This document shows, one piece after another, positions 53,959 through 64,000 of a stretch of 64,000 bases of DNA; position 1 is the first letter of the stretch; every line of letters starts with the position of its first letter. A program made the position numbers and the translations under genes. The DNA comes from Metellina segmentata (Eukaryota; Arthropoda; Arachnida; Araneae; Tetragnathidae): the NCBI GenBank assembly GCA_947359465.1, contig CANAIC010000116.1:1-64000 (forward strand), in the 5' to 3' direction. Below the pieces are notes generated by a model. That model did no database searches and was not told the DNA's origin. It saw only the letters and a list, made by a program, of their open reading frames with translations.

Positions 53959-56900
53959 TTATGAATTCTCTAATTCCCACTGACTATCCAATTGTGTCTT
54001 AAATTCGTACACTCCCTTTGAATTAACTATATTTTCTGGCAACGCGTTCCAACTGTCTATTACCCTATTAAAGTAGTACAGGGTGGTAACAGAACCGGGA
54101 AATCAGGGAATTCTCAGGGAACTTTTTAATTCTGGAAATATCAGGGAATTCTCAGGGAAAATTTCCAAATTTCACAAAAAATCAGGGAATTTTTAAAATT
54201 TTTATGAAAACGGTAATATTGTTGTTTGTTTAATATGAGCGATTACAAGTACTTTTGAGAATCGAATAAATAGTTTTCGCCGAAATTGTAATTCGAATAA
54301 TGAACACTGGCTTCGTAATTTTCGAACCCAGCGAAAACCGCCTCCGTGATTTTCGCTGCCGGAGCATCTCGTCGCCGTGAGGCCAGCGATACAACTTGTG
54401 GTATACAATCTTAAAATTTATGTAACTAATGATGTTTTTTTTTTGTGCATTAAAAGTTTATTTGTTTTTTATCGTCTGATGGAAAATCATTCCTCCGAGA
54501 AAAATGATAACGGAAATGAAGAAAAGGAATTTAAAATCTGTGATCTTCTATGCTGTTGCATTCAATAATAATTACATTTCATGAAATACATTTAAAAATA
54601 TTCTAGATTGAATTTTAAATTTCGCAGCGACCCAAAAATTGCAAAATATTCGGACTACATGTGATGTCAGTGCCATAGATTCGTCAAGACTTTGCGTGCA
54701 GGAAACAAACAGGCAGACTGTCCTGACGAACACTTCCGTTTATAATATTAGAGATTCAAAATGATAATTTAACCTTTTGACTACAACTATGGATATAACA
54801 AGCCCGATTCTTCCTTGCGCGATTCTTATAACTTTCAATGCACAACTGCTCTAAAGGCCGTAGTCTAAATTATTTCTTGGCGCGATTCTTATAACTTTTA
54901 AGGTACAACTGATGTACTGGCCGTTGTCTAAATTCTTCCATGGCGTGATCACGGTACAACTGCTGTACCGCTGCCGTAGTCTAAGGCCCGGTTCACACAT
55001 CCTATTTTTCAACGTGCGTCGCCGCTGCGGCACCGAAGTCCAACTATGCACACATAACCGTGAAATGACACAAGTACTCATTTCGCGAAATTTGCGATAA
55101 ATATTATACTGAAGAAAACGTGTTTATTTCGCTAGCTTTGTGTAAAAAAAGTATATTTGAAACACAAAATAGACGTTACTGGATCAACCATTTATTAATT
55201 AATTCAGACCGGAGAAGCGTGTGCGGCGAGCTGCTGCGCCGTGGGGAACTGCGTTACAAATTGCACGCACTGTGGACGTACGTCGCCGGAGGCATGTGTG
55301 CACTACTCCATTGGATCTAATCTAACTCAGACCGCAGTTGCTTTGCGTCGGCGGCGCCGTACGTTGAAAAACCGCTTAGGTCCGGTGTTAAACTTTTCCG
55401 GACCTAAACTTTTCGCTTGCCGAGGTTGCCATGGAAACCATAATAATCGTAATGCAGGTGGATTGCCTTAACCTGCCCTAACTCGCTACTAGAAGTGCGC
55501 GAAAAAAAAAAGCGCGCCAAGATCGTTGCCACCGCTTTAAACGTAGACTGAAGTTGTACCAATTTTTTTAATGTATATTTGCATTTGATTTTGATGTATA
55601 TTTGTATAATGCAGAAACAGAGAGAGAGGTGTAAAAAGTTCATAATCAAAAATTTTTTTTTGTTTTTCAATTGCTATTGTTAGAGTTCCATTAAGGGTTC
55701 CAACCCTTACAATAGTAATTAATATATCTGATGAGAAAAAATACAAAATGTTTGTGGAGAATGATCCTTTTATCCCATCTGACCATAAATATTTAAAAAT
55801 ATTGTCGTGTGGGTACTGTATATCGATACCAATTACGAGTCCCGACATTTCATAAGGGATTTGTAAAATCAGGGAAATTTTTGTCATACTATCATGGAAA
55901 TCAGGGAAATATCAGGGCACTTTTTTTCGAGGATTTTGTTGCCACCCTGTAGTAGTTTTTCCTTAAATCCCGATTAAAATGTGTCTTATTCAATTTATAC
56001 CCATGGCCCCCTTGTTCTGTTATCCCTATTGAAATTTAAGCCCTCTGTGTCCCCTTGTTTTACAAACTTGAAAAGCTGAATCAAATTCCCCCTCCTCCTT
56101 CTTCTTTCCAGTGTATACATGTTTAGCTTACTTAAACGTTCATTATAGTCGAAATTTGCTAGCCCCTTTATTATTTTTGTAGCTCTGTGCTGAACCCTTT
56201 CAATTGATTCTATGTCCTTTCTCATATATGGAGCCCAGAATTGTACCGCATATTCTAGATGTGGTCTTACTAAACCCTTATATAATGGCAAGATTATATT
56301 CTTATCCCTTGAAGTTACAGTCTTTTTAATATACCCCAATAACCTATTAGCCTTTTTACCCGCAGCTAAACATTGGTGACCCATTTTAAAATCCCTGTGA
56401 ATTATCACCCCAAGATCCTTGACTGTTTCTCCCTCCTTTACCTTTACTCCCTGCAGACAGTACTCGGCTCCACTGTTCCTGTAACCCATATGCAGAACTT
56501 TACATTTCCCTACATTAAATGACATACCCCATTTTACAGCCCATTCGGATATCTTATCAAAATCTCCTTGTAAATTTCCTATCTGTAACTTGGTATCCAC
56601 TGTCCCCCATATTTTTAAGTCATCTGCAAATATACTGATTCTATTCTTGATCCCCTGACCTATATCATCTATGAAAATTATAAATAAAATTGGTCCCAAA
56701 ACTGATCCCTGAGGCACCCCACTTATAACTTCTGTCCACTGTGAATAATTTCCTTTTACCTGCACTCTCTGCTTTCTACCCAATAACCAATTTTTTATCC
56801 ATATTATTTTTTTCCCTGAATCCCCAGCCTTTCCAATTTAAACAGTAATGCCTCATGAGGTACTTTATCAAAAGCCTTTTGAAAATCTATGTACATGATA

Positions 56901-58620
56901 CCCACACTGCTCTTATTATCCAGCTCCTCAGTAATTTTTTCGTAGAACTTCAAAAGGTTTGTAGAGCAGGATCTGCCCTTCCTAAACCCATACTGATTCT
57001 CTGATAACAGTCCCCCCTCCTCCAAGTATAACATTATATGCTTTTTTAACAGAGATTCAAATATTTTGGAAATTACTGATGTTAGACTTACTGGTCTATA
57101 GTTGCCCAGATCACTTTGTATTCCCGTTTTGAAAATTGGAGTTATGTTGGCCAACTTCCAATCCATTGGCACCCAACCTGTGCTATATGTTGAATTAAAT
57201 ATCGTGTGAATTACTTCCCCCAGTTCTTCCGCGCATTCCACTAGTACTCTCAGATAAATATCGTCTGGCCCTGGTGCTTTACGATGGCTTAATTCTTTTC
57301 AACTGATGTACTATTTCTTCCCTGTTGAATTTGCATTCTTTAATTATACCCCCTGCAAAGGCTCCATCCTTGGGATCCTTTTTTAAACTAGTTACCATTG
57401 AAAACCCTCAGAAAAAAGTCATGCCTCATGTCATTTAAAAAGTCATTTAACATGTTTGCCATTCCCACCTCGTCTTGAATTAATTCACCTCCCTTCCCCT
57501 CTAACGGGCCCAGTGTAGTGCTAAATTTATTTTTACCACTTGCATATGCAAAAAATTCTTTTGGGTTTATATTTATTTCCCTTGCTAATTTTTCCTCCAA
57601 GGACACCTTTTGCTTCTGACTAATAGTTTTAAACTCCTTTCTGATATGCCTACTTGTCCCTGTCGTTACCAGTGCTTTTATATACCCTGTATGTTCTTTG
57701 TTTTAATTTTAAAGCTTTGTGTGTTTCCCCTGAAAACCACATAGGGAGCAATTTTCTAGATTTTCCTTTTTTCCTGAACGTTACATGTTTTTTTAACACC
57801 CTGTCTAACTTATTCTTGAATTCCTCCCATTGTTCAGAATGATGCGGTGCTAATAATCCCCCTTTGAATGTTTCCTTTAACTCTTCCCTTATCTTATGAA
57901 AATTTACCTTTCTGAAATTTGGAATTATTCTACTATTGATTGTGTATGCTGACTGAAAATTTATACTTAATCTGATACTTCTATGATCACTTTCTCCCAG
58001 TGGCTCACCTATAACCAAATCCTGCACCCTATCCTCATCATTGCTAAAAATCAAATCCAATATTGCATTGTCCCTAGTATCCTCATACACCATCTGGTAC
58101 AAAAAACAATCCTGTATCACTTCCAAAAATTCCGCCCCTTTCCCATTTGCAGCTAGATTGTTTGTCCAGTCAATATTTGGATAGTTATAGTCCCCCATTA
58201 AAATTAATTCTCCTTTTTGACATGCTTCGTTTATCAGATTGCAGATGCCCTTTTCCTGCTCTTCACTACAAACAAGAGGTCTATATATATTACCCAGAAT
58301 TAGTCCTTTGCCTTTGTCTGTATTCAGTTTCACCCAGACTGATTCTATACCCTCAGTTTTACTATTTAACTTTATTTCCGTACAGTTTAAGAATTCTCTT
58401 ACATAAATCAAAACACCACCCCCTTTCCTATTCTCTCTGTCCTCCCTAAACATTGTGAATCCACTTAATTCTAAAATTTTTGCATCTTCACTGCTTGCCC
58501 AACTTTCAGTAATCCCAATAATATCTATATCCTCTGCTTGTGCAATTCCCTTGAGCTCATCCATTTTATTTCTCACACTGCCAAGCATTACAATAAAATA
58601 CTTTTAGCTTATTTTTCACC
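53959..58620 (-). pseudogene. LINE ORF2: endonuclease-reverse transcriptase (CR1-like)
   Basis: From KLKVFYCNA (58600) a frameshift leads to SVRNKMDELKGI. The endonuclease keeps ITESWASSE, KGGGVLIYV, LMGDYNYPNIDW and GESDHRSI. Linker 57388-57606. The RT starts before 57200: WKLANITPIFKTG, YRPVSLTSVISKIFE, YGFRKGRSC, MYIDFQKAFDKVPH; an A-run frameshift near 56790; then SGVPQGSVLGPILFIIFIDD and the catalytic FADDLKIWG. The C-terminus VRPHLEYAVQFWAP and RRRRRGNLIQLFK is followed by a shift near 55997, the D2 insertion, and FNRVIDSWNALPEN to TAA at 53959. At least four frame lesions plus D2 make it dead. Confidence 0.92.
54079..55949. mobile_element. D2: second CAGGGTGG element, 1.9 kb, inside the LINE
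   Basis: Ends CAGGGTGGTAACAGAACCGG and, read inward, CAGGGTGGCAACAAAATCC, flanked by TAGTA (54074-54078 and 55950-55954). Excising it with one target copy restores the LINE frame as RKNYYFNRVIDSWN. It lacks the 2.8-kb element present in D1 and about 0.97 kb of the Helitron-like tract. Confidence 0.93.
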
Positions 58621-58789
58621 CTTATATTGCACTTTCCCCTTGTATTATTTGTCTTGGTATTGTTTTTCTCCCTTACATTGCACTTTCCCTTTGTATTGTT
58701 TGTCTCCTGCAATTTAGACCCTGTTAGTTTTCCTAAGCAATTACTGTGTACTGTCAACCCTCTATGTCCTTCCCATCCCTGCTTGTATA

Positions 58790-59040
58790 CTAGTTTTTTG
58801 ACTCCAGAATATTCAAAACCCGCTTGCCAACCTCCCTATTACCTATCAAGCTTAAATGCAAATTGTCCCTGCTTATCCAATCCCTCCTACACTCCTTCCA
58901 AACATCTAAAAATCTAACCTCCTCCCTCTCACACAAATCCCTTAACAACCCGTTCATCTTATTGGCCCTTTGATTTAACCACCCATTGCCTAACCCATAC
59001 CTAGGTAGTAATCCTAATACTGTTACTTCTGCCCCATGAG
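58790..59040 (-). pseudogene. LINE ORF1 C-terminus, SGNH/esterase-like
   Basis: Minus-strand frame: VTVLGLLPRYGLGNGWLNQR, ANKMNGLLRDLC, FLDVWKECR and RDNLHLSLIGNREVGKRVLN. The LLPR..., N.R...N..L..LC, and D.LHLS.IG pattern is that of the SGNH hydrolase (esterase) domain found at the end of ORF1 in many CR1/L2 elements; Asp and His of the D-x-x-H motif are kept. The N-terminus is missing through truncation. A gap with stops separates it from ORF2. Confidence 0.75.
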
Positions 59041-59049
59041 ACAGGTCAT

Positions 59050-60180
59050 TTTAAAATAGGTCAGGTTTTACAGGTCATTTTAAAATAAGTTATACACATC
59101 TTTGAAAGATTTCGTTTTGTATACTTTATTTTTATGGTATAGAATTCAACAAACCTCTAAAATCTCTCTATATTAACAAAAAAGTTACTGCCACAGGATT
59201 GAAAACTCGCTTTTTTTCGCTCGATTCTTAAATGATTTCCCCCGAGAAAGCAAGGATAAGAAAATTACGAATTAATATGATTTTTTTTTAATTGTACAGG
59301 GAACAAGATGAAAAAGATTTTTTTACGGTGAGGCTATTAGTTTAGGGTGCATTAAGTGTTAAAGTAAAAAAAAGCAAAATTTCTAACACGAGTGAGCAAA
59401 AGATGTAGAAATTTTCAGTCTTCTGCCATGAGTTTTTTTATAGTACCATTAAATGTAAATTTTTGCGTACATAGTGTTTTTTTAAGAAATTTCAATTTGG
59501 TTCCTGATATTTTTTGAAATTCTGGAAAGATTGAGACATTTTTTTTTTGTTTAAACCGTTATTCCGATAGCTTATTACTATTAGTTTTTAAATTTGAAAA
59601 CATCACAGGAAAATTAGAATGTACTATTTCTTATGGTACAATTATTTTTGAAATTGGTTAAATAAAATCGATCTGATTAACATTTGGTCATAAACTTCGG
59701 AACTTTTAGATCGTAATTTCCGATACAAAATTAAAACTGTACTACCTATAACTTAATTCTATTAGTTTTAAAATACCATGTTAAAGTTTAGAATGCACTC
59801 TTTCAAAAAGTTTGATTACTTTAAAAATAGTTTCATAATATTGGTTAAATGGAATTCGTGTTTTAATTTTTGAATTTGATTCCTTTGTGTGGATTTTATT
59901 TTTTGAGCAAACGAAATTAAAGTTAAATTATGTCATTTTGGTTTTTAATTTTTAGCAATTTTATTTTATCAAATTGCCCCCACCTTGAAGGAAGCCATCA
60001 ATATGTAACAAAAATGCTAAAGATAGGCAATTCCTGAAAAAAACAGATGGATCAGGAGAAGAAAGCTGAACAAGGAAAAAAAAAACATCCAACAGAACTG
60101 AAAATATGCCACATGAATGGTTGGAGAAAAAGAGAAAATCTGACCGTACAGTAAGCATGACGTAAACCTAACGCAGCTAA
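59050..60180. other. Mostly unassigned; repeat scraps
   Basis: ACAGGTCATTTTAAAATA is duplicated at 59041 and 59072. The piece 59335-59400 (TTTAGGGTGCATTAAGTG, AAAAAAGCAAAAT) matches 19575-19625 in the Helitron-like tract. Otherwise nothing. Confidence 0.4.
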
Positions 60181-60226
60181 CCAAACAGGAAACATAACCG
60201 AACAGCAACTGCAGAGATGAAAAAAG

Positions 60227-60650
60227 AATGTAGAAGCTCTTTTTAAATGGTTCACCATTCAGCAGAATCGAAATCTTCCTGTTAGAGTCATGTTGCTAAA
60301 CAAAGCAAGTGAGTTTCTTCAACGTTTTTAAGAAATGGATTTCAAATGCTCAAACAGCTGGTTGGACAGATCTAAAAAACAAAAAAAGTATTTCATGCAC
60401 TAAGCGTTGTGGGTGAAGCAGCAAGTATTTCTGCATTGGATGTGGAAAACTGGAACTCAAGTGTGGCCCGATGTAATTCGGGATTATGAGGAGACATTTT
60501 TAACGCTGATGAAGCTGGCAATTATTTTACAAAATGACTGAATCAAACTTTAAAGAAAATGCACTGGCGTGAAGCTGTTTATTGAGGGTAATTGTTCTTG
60601 TGTGTGTAAACAGATGGATTGGGGAAAATTTAATGTGCCCTACCCAATTT
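60227..60650 (+). pseudogene. pogo/Tigger transposase fragment
   Basis: NVEALFKWFTIQQNRNLPVR and LNKASEFLQRF correspond to the CENP-B-type HTH. CSNSWLDRSKK continues it, and after frame changes VIRDYEE and FNADEAGNYFTK give the first catalytic Asp of the DDE domain (usually NADETG). TLKKMHWREA follows. Several stops break the frames and the rest of the catalytic domain is missing. Confidence 0.78.
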
Positions 60651-60702
60651 TTAAATTTTAATCTAAAATATTTTAAAATTAATTTTTTGGCATTTATTTA
60701 GT

Positions 60703-60805
60703 ACTAGCCACTTGAAGCAAGCCAAATGGAAATGCGTAGCAATCACAAGGGGTTGGCAAGCAGTGGTTACACCTGATCCCATGTGCCGGCCACGAAGTGG
60801 CTAGT
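60703..60805. repeat. Short element with Helitron-like 3' termini at both ends
   Basis: It reads ACTAGCCACTTGAAGCAAGC at the left and GGCCACGAAGTGGCTAGT at the right, so both ends look like CTAGT 3' termini. The middle (GCGTAGCAATCACAAGGGGT) is shared with 20950 and, inverted, with 47220. Confidence 0.55.
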
Positions 60806-61139
60806 TTCTAATATACATGATAAATTGTTTATTTAAGTATTTAAAAATTTATTTTAGTAAAGTGTGTTATCCCAATGATTGTTTTAAAAAAAATCATCAA
60901 ATGCTAAGAAATTTTTATGCGTCAAAAAAATTGGAACCATTGGTTGCTATAACGGGGATTGACTGTACAACCAAGCAAATTTAAATAACAAATGCCTGAA
61001 AAAAGATGACTTAAGACAAAATTCAATACATTTTATATTTTACAAAATCTCAGCACTGCAATTATCCATAGTATACATATTTATATAGCAAAATACATAT
61101 TTATATATATCAAAGCATTTTTAGTAACACTAAAACAGG

Positions 61140-61840
61140 ATTTTCACTCTGCCGTTGCACGCAAAATGCACAGAACAGTAGAATATATTAAAAGCACCAA
61201 TATATAAGAAGGCTGATCAGCTTTTCTAAATAACCATGATCAGTAAAATAAGTAATCACATAAAAGATACAGGGAATCATATCACATTGTACTTTAAATG
61301 CAAGGAGCAGTAGTATATGTTAAAAGCACCAACAATATAAGAAGGCTGATCAGCTTTTCTAAATAACCATGATCAGCAAAATAAGTTATCACATAAAAGA
61401 TACAGGGAATCATATATATCACCTTGTAGACGAAATGCAAGGAACGGTAGTACATATTAAAAGCACCATCAATATACAAAGGCTAATCAGCCTTTGTAAA
61501 TTACATGATCAGTAAAATAAGTAATCACACAAAAGATACAGGAGATCATGTATATTGCACAGTAGATTCAATGTGTGTGCGCATAATAAAATGAGGTTTG
61601 ATGATGATTTTGATTACATGACCAGTAAAATAAGTAATCACTCAAAACATAGTGATTCAGGAATATCAATTGTAGATTAAATGCAAGGAACAGTACTATA
61701 TATTAAAAGTGCTAACAATAGAGCCTTTGTAAATTACATTACCAGTAAAATAACTAATCGCACAAAAGATACAGAGGAGCACATATATTGCACAGTAGAT
61801 TTGATGTGTTTGCATTATAAAATGAGGATAAATATACACA
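61140..61840. repeat. Tandem ~130-bp repeat, about five units
   Basis: The phrase AAATGCA(A/C)(A/G)GA followed by CAGTAGTATAT and TTAAAAGCACC recurs at about 61165, 61297, 61433 and 61679 (spacing 132, 136 and 246, i.e. twice 123). Units contain CATGATCAGTAAAATAAGTA and AAAAGATACAG. Three units carry a palindrome of about 20 bp, AGAAGGCTGATCAGCTTTTC or CAAAGGCTAATCAGCCTTTG. Confidence 0.8.
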
Positions 61841-61906
61841 ATACAACACAAAACTTCTTCCAGCTTTTTAATTCGAAATGAAATTGGCAAGAAGTCACTA
61901 GTCTCA

Positions 61907-63905
61907 GGGTCATTTCACGTCAAATGAGCAAAAATCAGGAAAAACCTGTGGCTGTATGGTAATGGATTTTCGTGAAATTTGGTATGGGGTTTGGTTAATG
62001 CATAAATAACGATGTCCAAAACATTTGGGTTAAAAATTAAATATTTTCGAAGTTTGAGTCATTTTAAGGACTTGTAACATCGCTTAATGTTGCATGTTTG
62101 AAGTTCTGTTTCTCAAAAACTACTTAACAAAGAAAACATGATTTACATCTTTATAATCTGTACAAAATGTTCTTTTTTTTACTTTTGCAATAACAATTTT
62201 AAACATATTTAATCTAAACTTTAGTTGCAAAAAATGGAAAATTGTCATTTTTGACAGAATTAAAAACATTTCTATGGACTAAAGAAATTTTAAAACATCG
62301 TTGTAATTCATGCCAGTTACAGTGCTAGATATGATAATATTATTGGTAGAGTTTGGAAGTCCCATTTAAATCCTTTCATCTTCAAAATAGCTAACGAAAA
62401 TGACAATTTTCTACTCTAAATTGGCATAAGAAATCAAATGAAGGACAGCTCTGATAAAACCGACATTTCACAGGAATACAGTTTAATATGTGTGTATTAC
62501 TTGTAAAAGAGAATTCAGGATTGTAATCCGAGTCCTAAAGCAACAATAATAAAATCAAAATCACAACATTTGCTTCCCAGTCTATGTATATTACGAGAAC
62601 TTCAATGATAACAGAGAAATTAAATATAGATAATGAAACCCTAAATCAACAGAGAAACACCAAATCATTTTAAACTTAAAAGTGGATTACAAAAGCAGAA
62701 AAAATCAGTGTCAAAACAAGCTTAAAAATGAGATATTATGACTTTTAACTAATTACCTTTTCAAATTCACTATGTGGGAAAACTCCCATATGTTAAATTT
62801 TGCATCTTCTATAATTTAAACACGTTTTTTTGTGTTGCCGAATTCTTTTTAAACTCTTTACTTCTTTTGCTGGTGATTGTGGTAAATATGAAACCCGAAT
62901 TTGTGACGTACAATTGGGAATAGGAATGTAGCAATGATAGTTACGCGTTCCCGTAATGGCTGCGGTCACTGATGGAACACACTTCTGAATTACCATAGAA
63001 CATTCACCAGTGTTCGAAAGCTTTCAGTTCAACAAAAAATTATCAGTATAGCAAACCAAGCACATTTATAACCATAATTAATTCAATAGTGTTTATTTAT
63101 TCTACTATCTGTCCTTGTATGTAATAGCATCTGTTTCAATTGCGGAAATGGATGTCTTACTGGCGTGTTCCTGCCTGTTTTGATTCATCTTGCGATAAAA
63201 TAAAACGATAATTTCCATCTAGTTAAAAATGTTCCTGGGACGAAAAAAAAAAAAAAATTACAATAATGAAAATTTCAGGGTAGATAACATACATCTTGAC
63301 ATATAATACTGAAAATTTGTGAGTTTTTTGGAGCTGTCCTTCACAGTAAAATTTGTATTTAAAAAAAAATAGAAAAATTGCTGTTTTCAATAATTTTACT
63401 TTATTATTATTTTTTTTTCTTTACTAACGAATTGAAACACACTCACTAAATTATACCATACTTTTAGATAGAAGAAGTGCTTTGTTAAGAATTTTTTTAT
63501 ATTGTCTTTCCATTTTTAGAGGTACTAGAGCAATTTGAAATTTGTATCATACTGGAGAAATCTATTTTTTTGCCGTTCCCTCAGAAAAACAAGTGCCAAA
63601 TATTAAACTGTATTCTGACATTTCCTAAAAGAACTTTTACTCAAGAATGTAATAATTAAAAATTTTAATTTGTGTCAATAACTTTTTGAAATATAGGGTT
63701 CTCAAACAGGCTACTTTTAATGCTAAAAAATTCCCATTTGTGTGACCTTAAACTTTAAAATTCAATTCAAAATAAAATATATATTTTGGACACCTAATAT
63801 TTGGTAGTTCCTACTTTCTATATGTGATCTATTTCCAACTAATTTTCATTAAAATCGGTTATGTGTCAGCCACTGCCGATTTGCTCATTTTGCGTGGAAT
63901 GACCC
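61907..63905. mobile_element. Unclassified TIR element, 2.0 kb, 4-bp duplication
   Basis: The ends are GGGTCATTTCACGTCAAATG and, read inward, GGGTCATTCCACGCAAAATG, followed by AGCAAA in both. The flanks carry CTCA on both sides (61903-61906 and 63906-63909). Elements with GGGTCATTCCACG ends are familiar from arthropod genomes, but I cannot name the superfamily. The interior is nearly all non-coding. Confidence 0.75.
62793..62996 (-). pseudogene. Possible coding remnant in the 2-kb element
   Basis: The 67-codon frame contains TAAITGTRNYHCYIPI and IRVSYLPQS. The TGTR.YH..IP phrase resembles a segment in proteins encoded by related elements, as far as I recall. No catalytic residues are visible. 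Low certainty. Confidence 0.3.
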
Positions 63906-64000
63906 CTCAAGAAAAAGTATTTCTTTACAAATATTTTAAAATTTCATTTGTGTGTGTGAAAGATACCTAATGACCAGATTGAACAGCTTATGTCTAAATC

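Larger units (their letters stand above)
53893..59045 (-). mobile_element. CR1-like LINE split by D2
   Basis: Its 3' end is a TATTTGTATTTGTATTTGTA repeat on the minus strand (at 53893). Going upstream lie the ORF2 C-terminus, the D2 insertion, reverse transcriptase, AP endonuclease and part of an ORF1 with an esterase-like end. Its 5' end is probably truncated near 59045. About 3.3 kb remain after removing D2. Confidence 0.88.
60227..60965 (+). mobile_element. pogo/Tigger element remnant
   Basis: The right end, read inward from 60965, is CAGTCAATCCCCGTTATAGC, a typical pogo/Tigger terminus, followed outside by TA (60966-60967). A decayed transposase lies at 60227-60650, and a short Helitron-like piece at 60703-60805 separates it from the end. 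The left end was not found. Confidence 0.75.

Noticed and set aside
61140..61840. CRISPR-like array
   Set aside because: Repeats are about 130 bp, diverged, in a eukaryotic window and have no spacer structure; it is a tandem satellite.

Overview
This looks like AT-rich, repeat-dense nuclear DNA from an arthropod, most likely a spider or another chelicerate. I infer that from a Tc1 transposase of the type common in orb-weaver assemblies, tRNA-derived SINEs, THAP9-like P elements, and intron-poor C2H2 zinc-finger genes whose fingers read 'CNKCF'. Nothing prokaryotic is present. The only host-type genes are four paralogous C2H2 zinc-finger genes: ZNF1 at 17.0-17.8 kb (+, frameshifted), ZNF2 at 34.9-36.0 kb (+, intact, 11 fingers), ZNF3 at 43.1-43.7 kb (-, last finger cut off) and ZNF4 at 44.9-45.8 kb (+, intact). 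ZNF3 and ZNF4 are head to head. Three of the four share a recognisable upstream block (CRE-like site in two, AAACGGAA and TAGACCAATCA), and ZNF2 and ZNF4 share a downstream block.

Layout. 0.8-5.1 kb: piggyBac remnant with TTAA ends, an RT fragment, a Copia piece abutting a Gypsy integrase piece, and a deleted IS630-type element. 6.2-9.5 kb: Tc1 element split by a hAT element that carries a SINE. 10.9-14.1 kb: an element with 8-bp target duplication, split by a second TIR element, itself split by a nonautonomous hAT. 15-24 kb: hAT remnant, many SINEs, ZNF1, and a Helitron-like tract holding a 5'-truncated LINE. 24.4-31.4 kb: a deleted mariner split by a 6.4-kb P element with a decayed THAP9-like transposase, itself hit by an IS630-type element. 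33.3-34.2 kb: second copy of the nonautonomous hAT. 39-42.4 kb: Helitron-like element and two hAT remnants. 46.6-52.2 kb: a CAGGGTGG element ('D1') split by a Tc1/mariner-superfamily element with unusually long D-E spacing. 53.9-59.0 kb: a CR1-like LINE on the minus strand split by a second CAGGGTGG element ('D2'). 60-61 kb: pogo/Tigger remnant. 61.1-61.8 kb: a tandem repeat with palindromic cores. 61.9-63.9 kb: an unclassified 2-kb TIR element.

Almost every mobile element is internally deleted, frameshifted or interrupted, so the window is a graveyard rather than an active locus. Its value is that many insertions keep exact target-site duplications, which gives a clear relative order of events. 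I did not find a convincing new defence or metabolic system. The least explained signals are the shared ZNF promoter and 3' modules, the CAGGGTGG family with 5-bp duplications and same-strand subterminal repeats, the palindrome ladder in the piggyBac remnant, and a SINE core attached to two different tRNA heads. All family names come from reading motifs by eye; no database search was possible.
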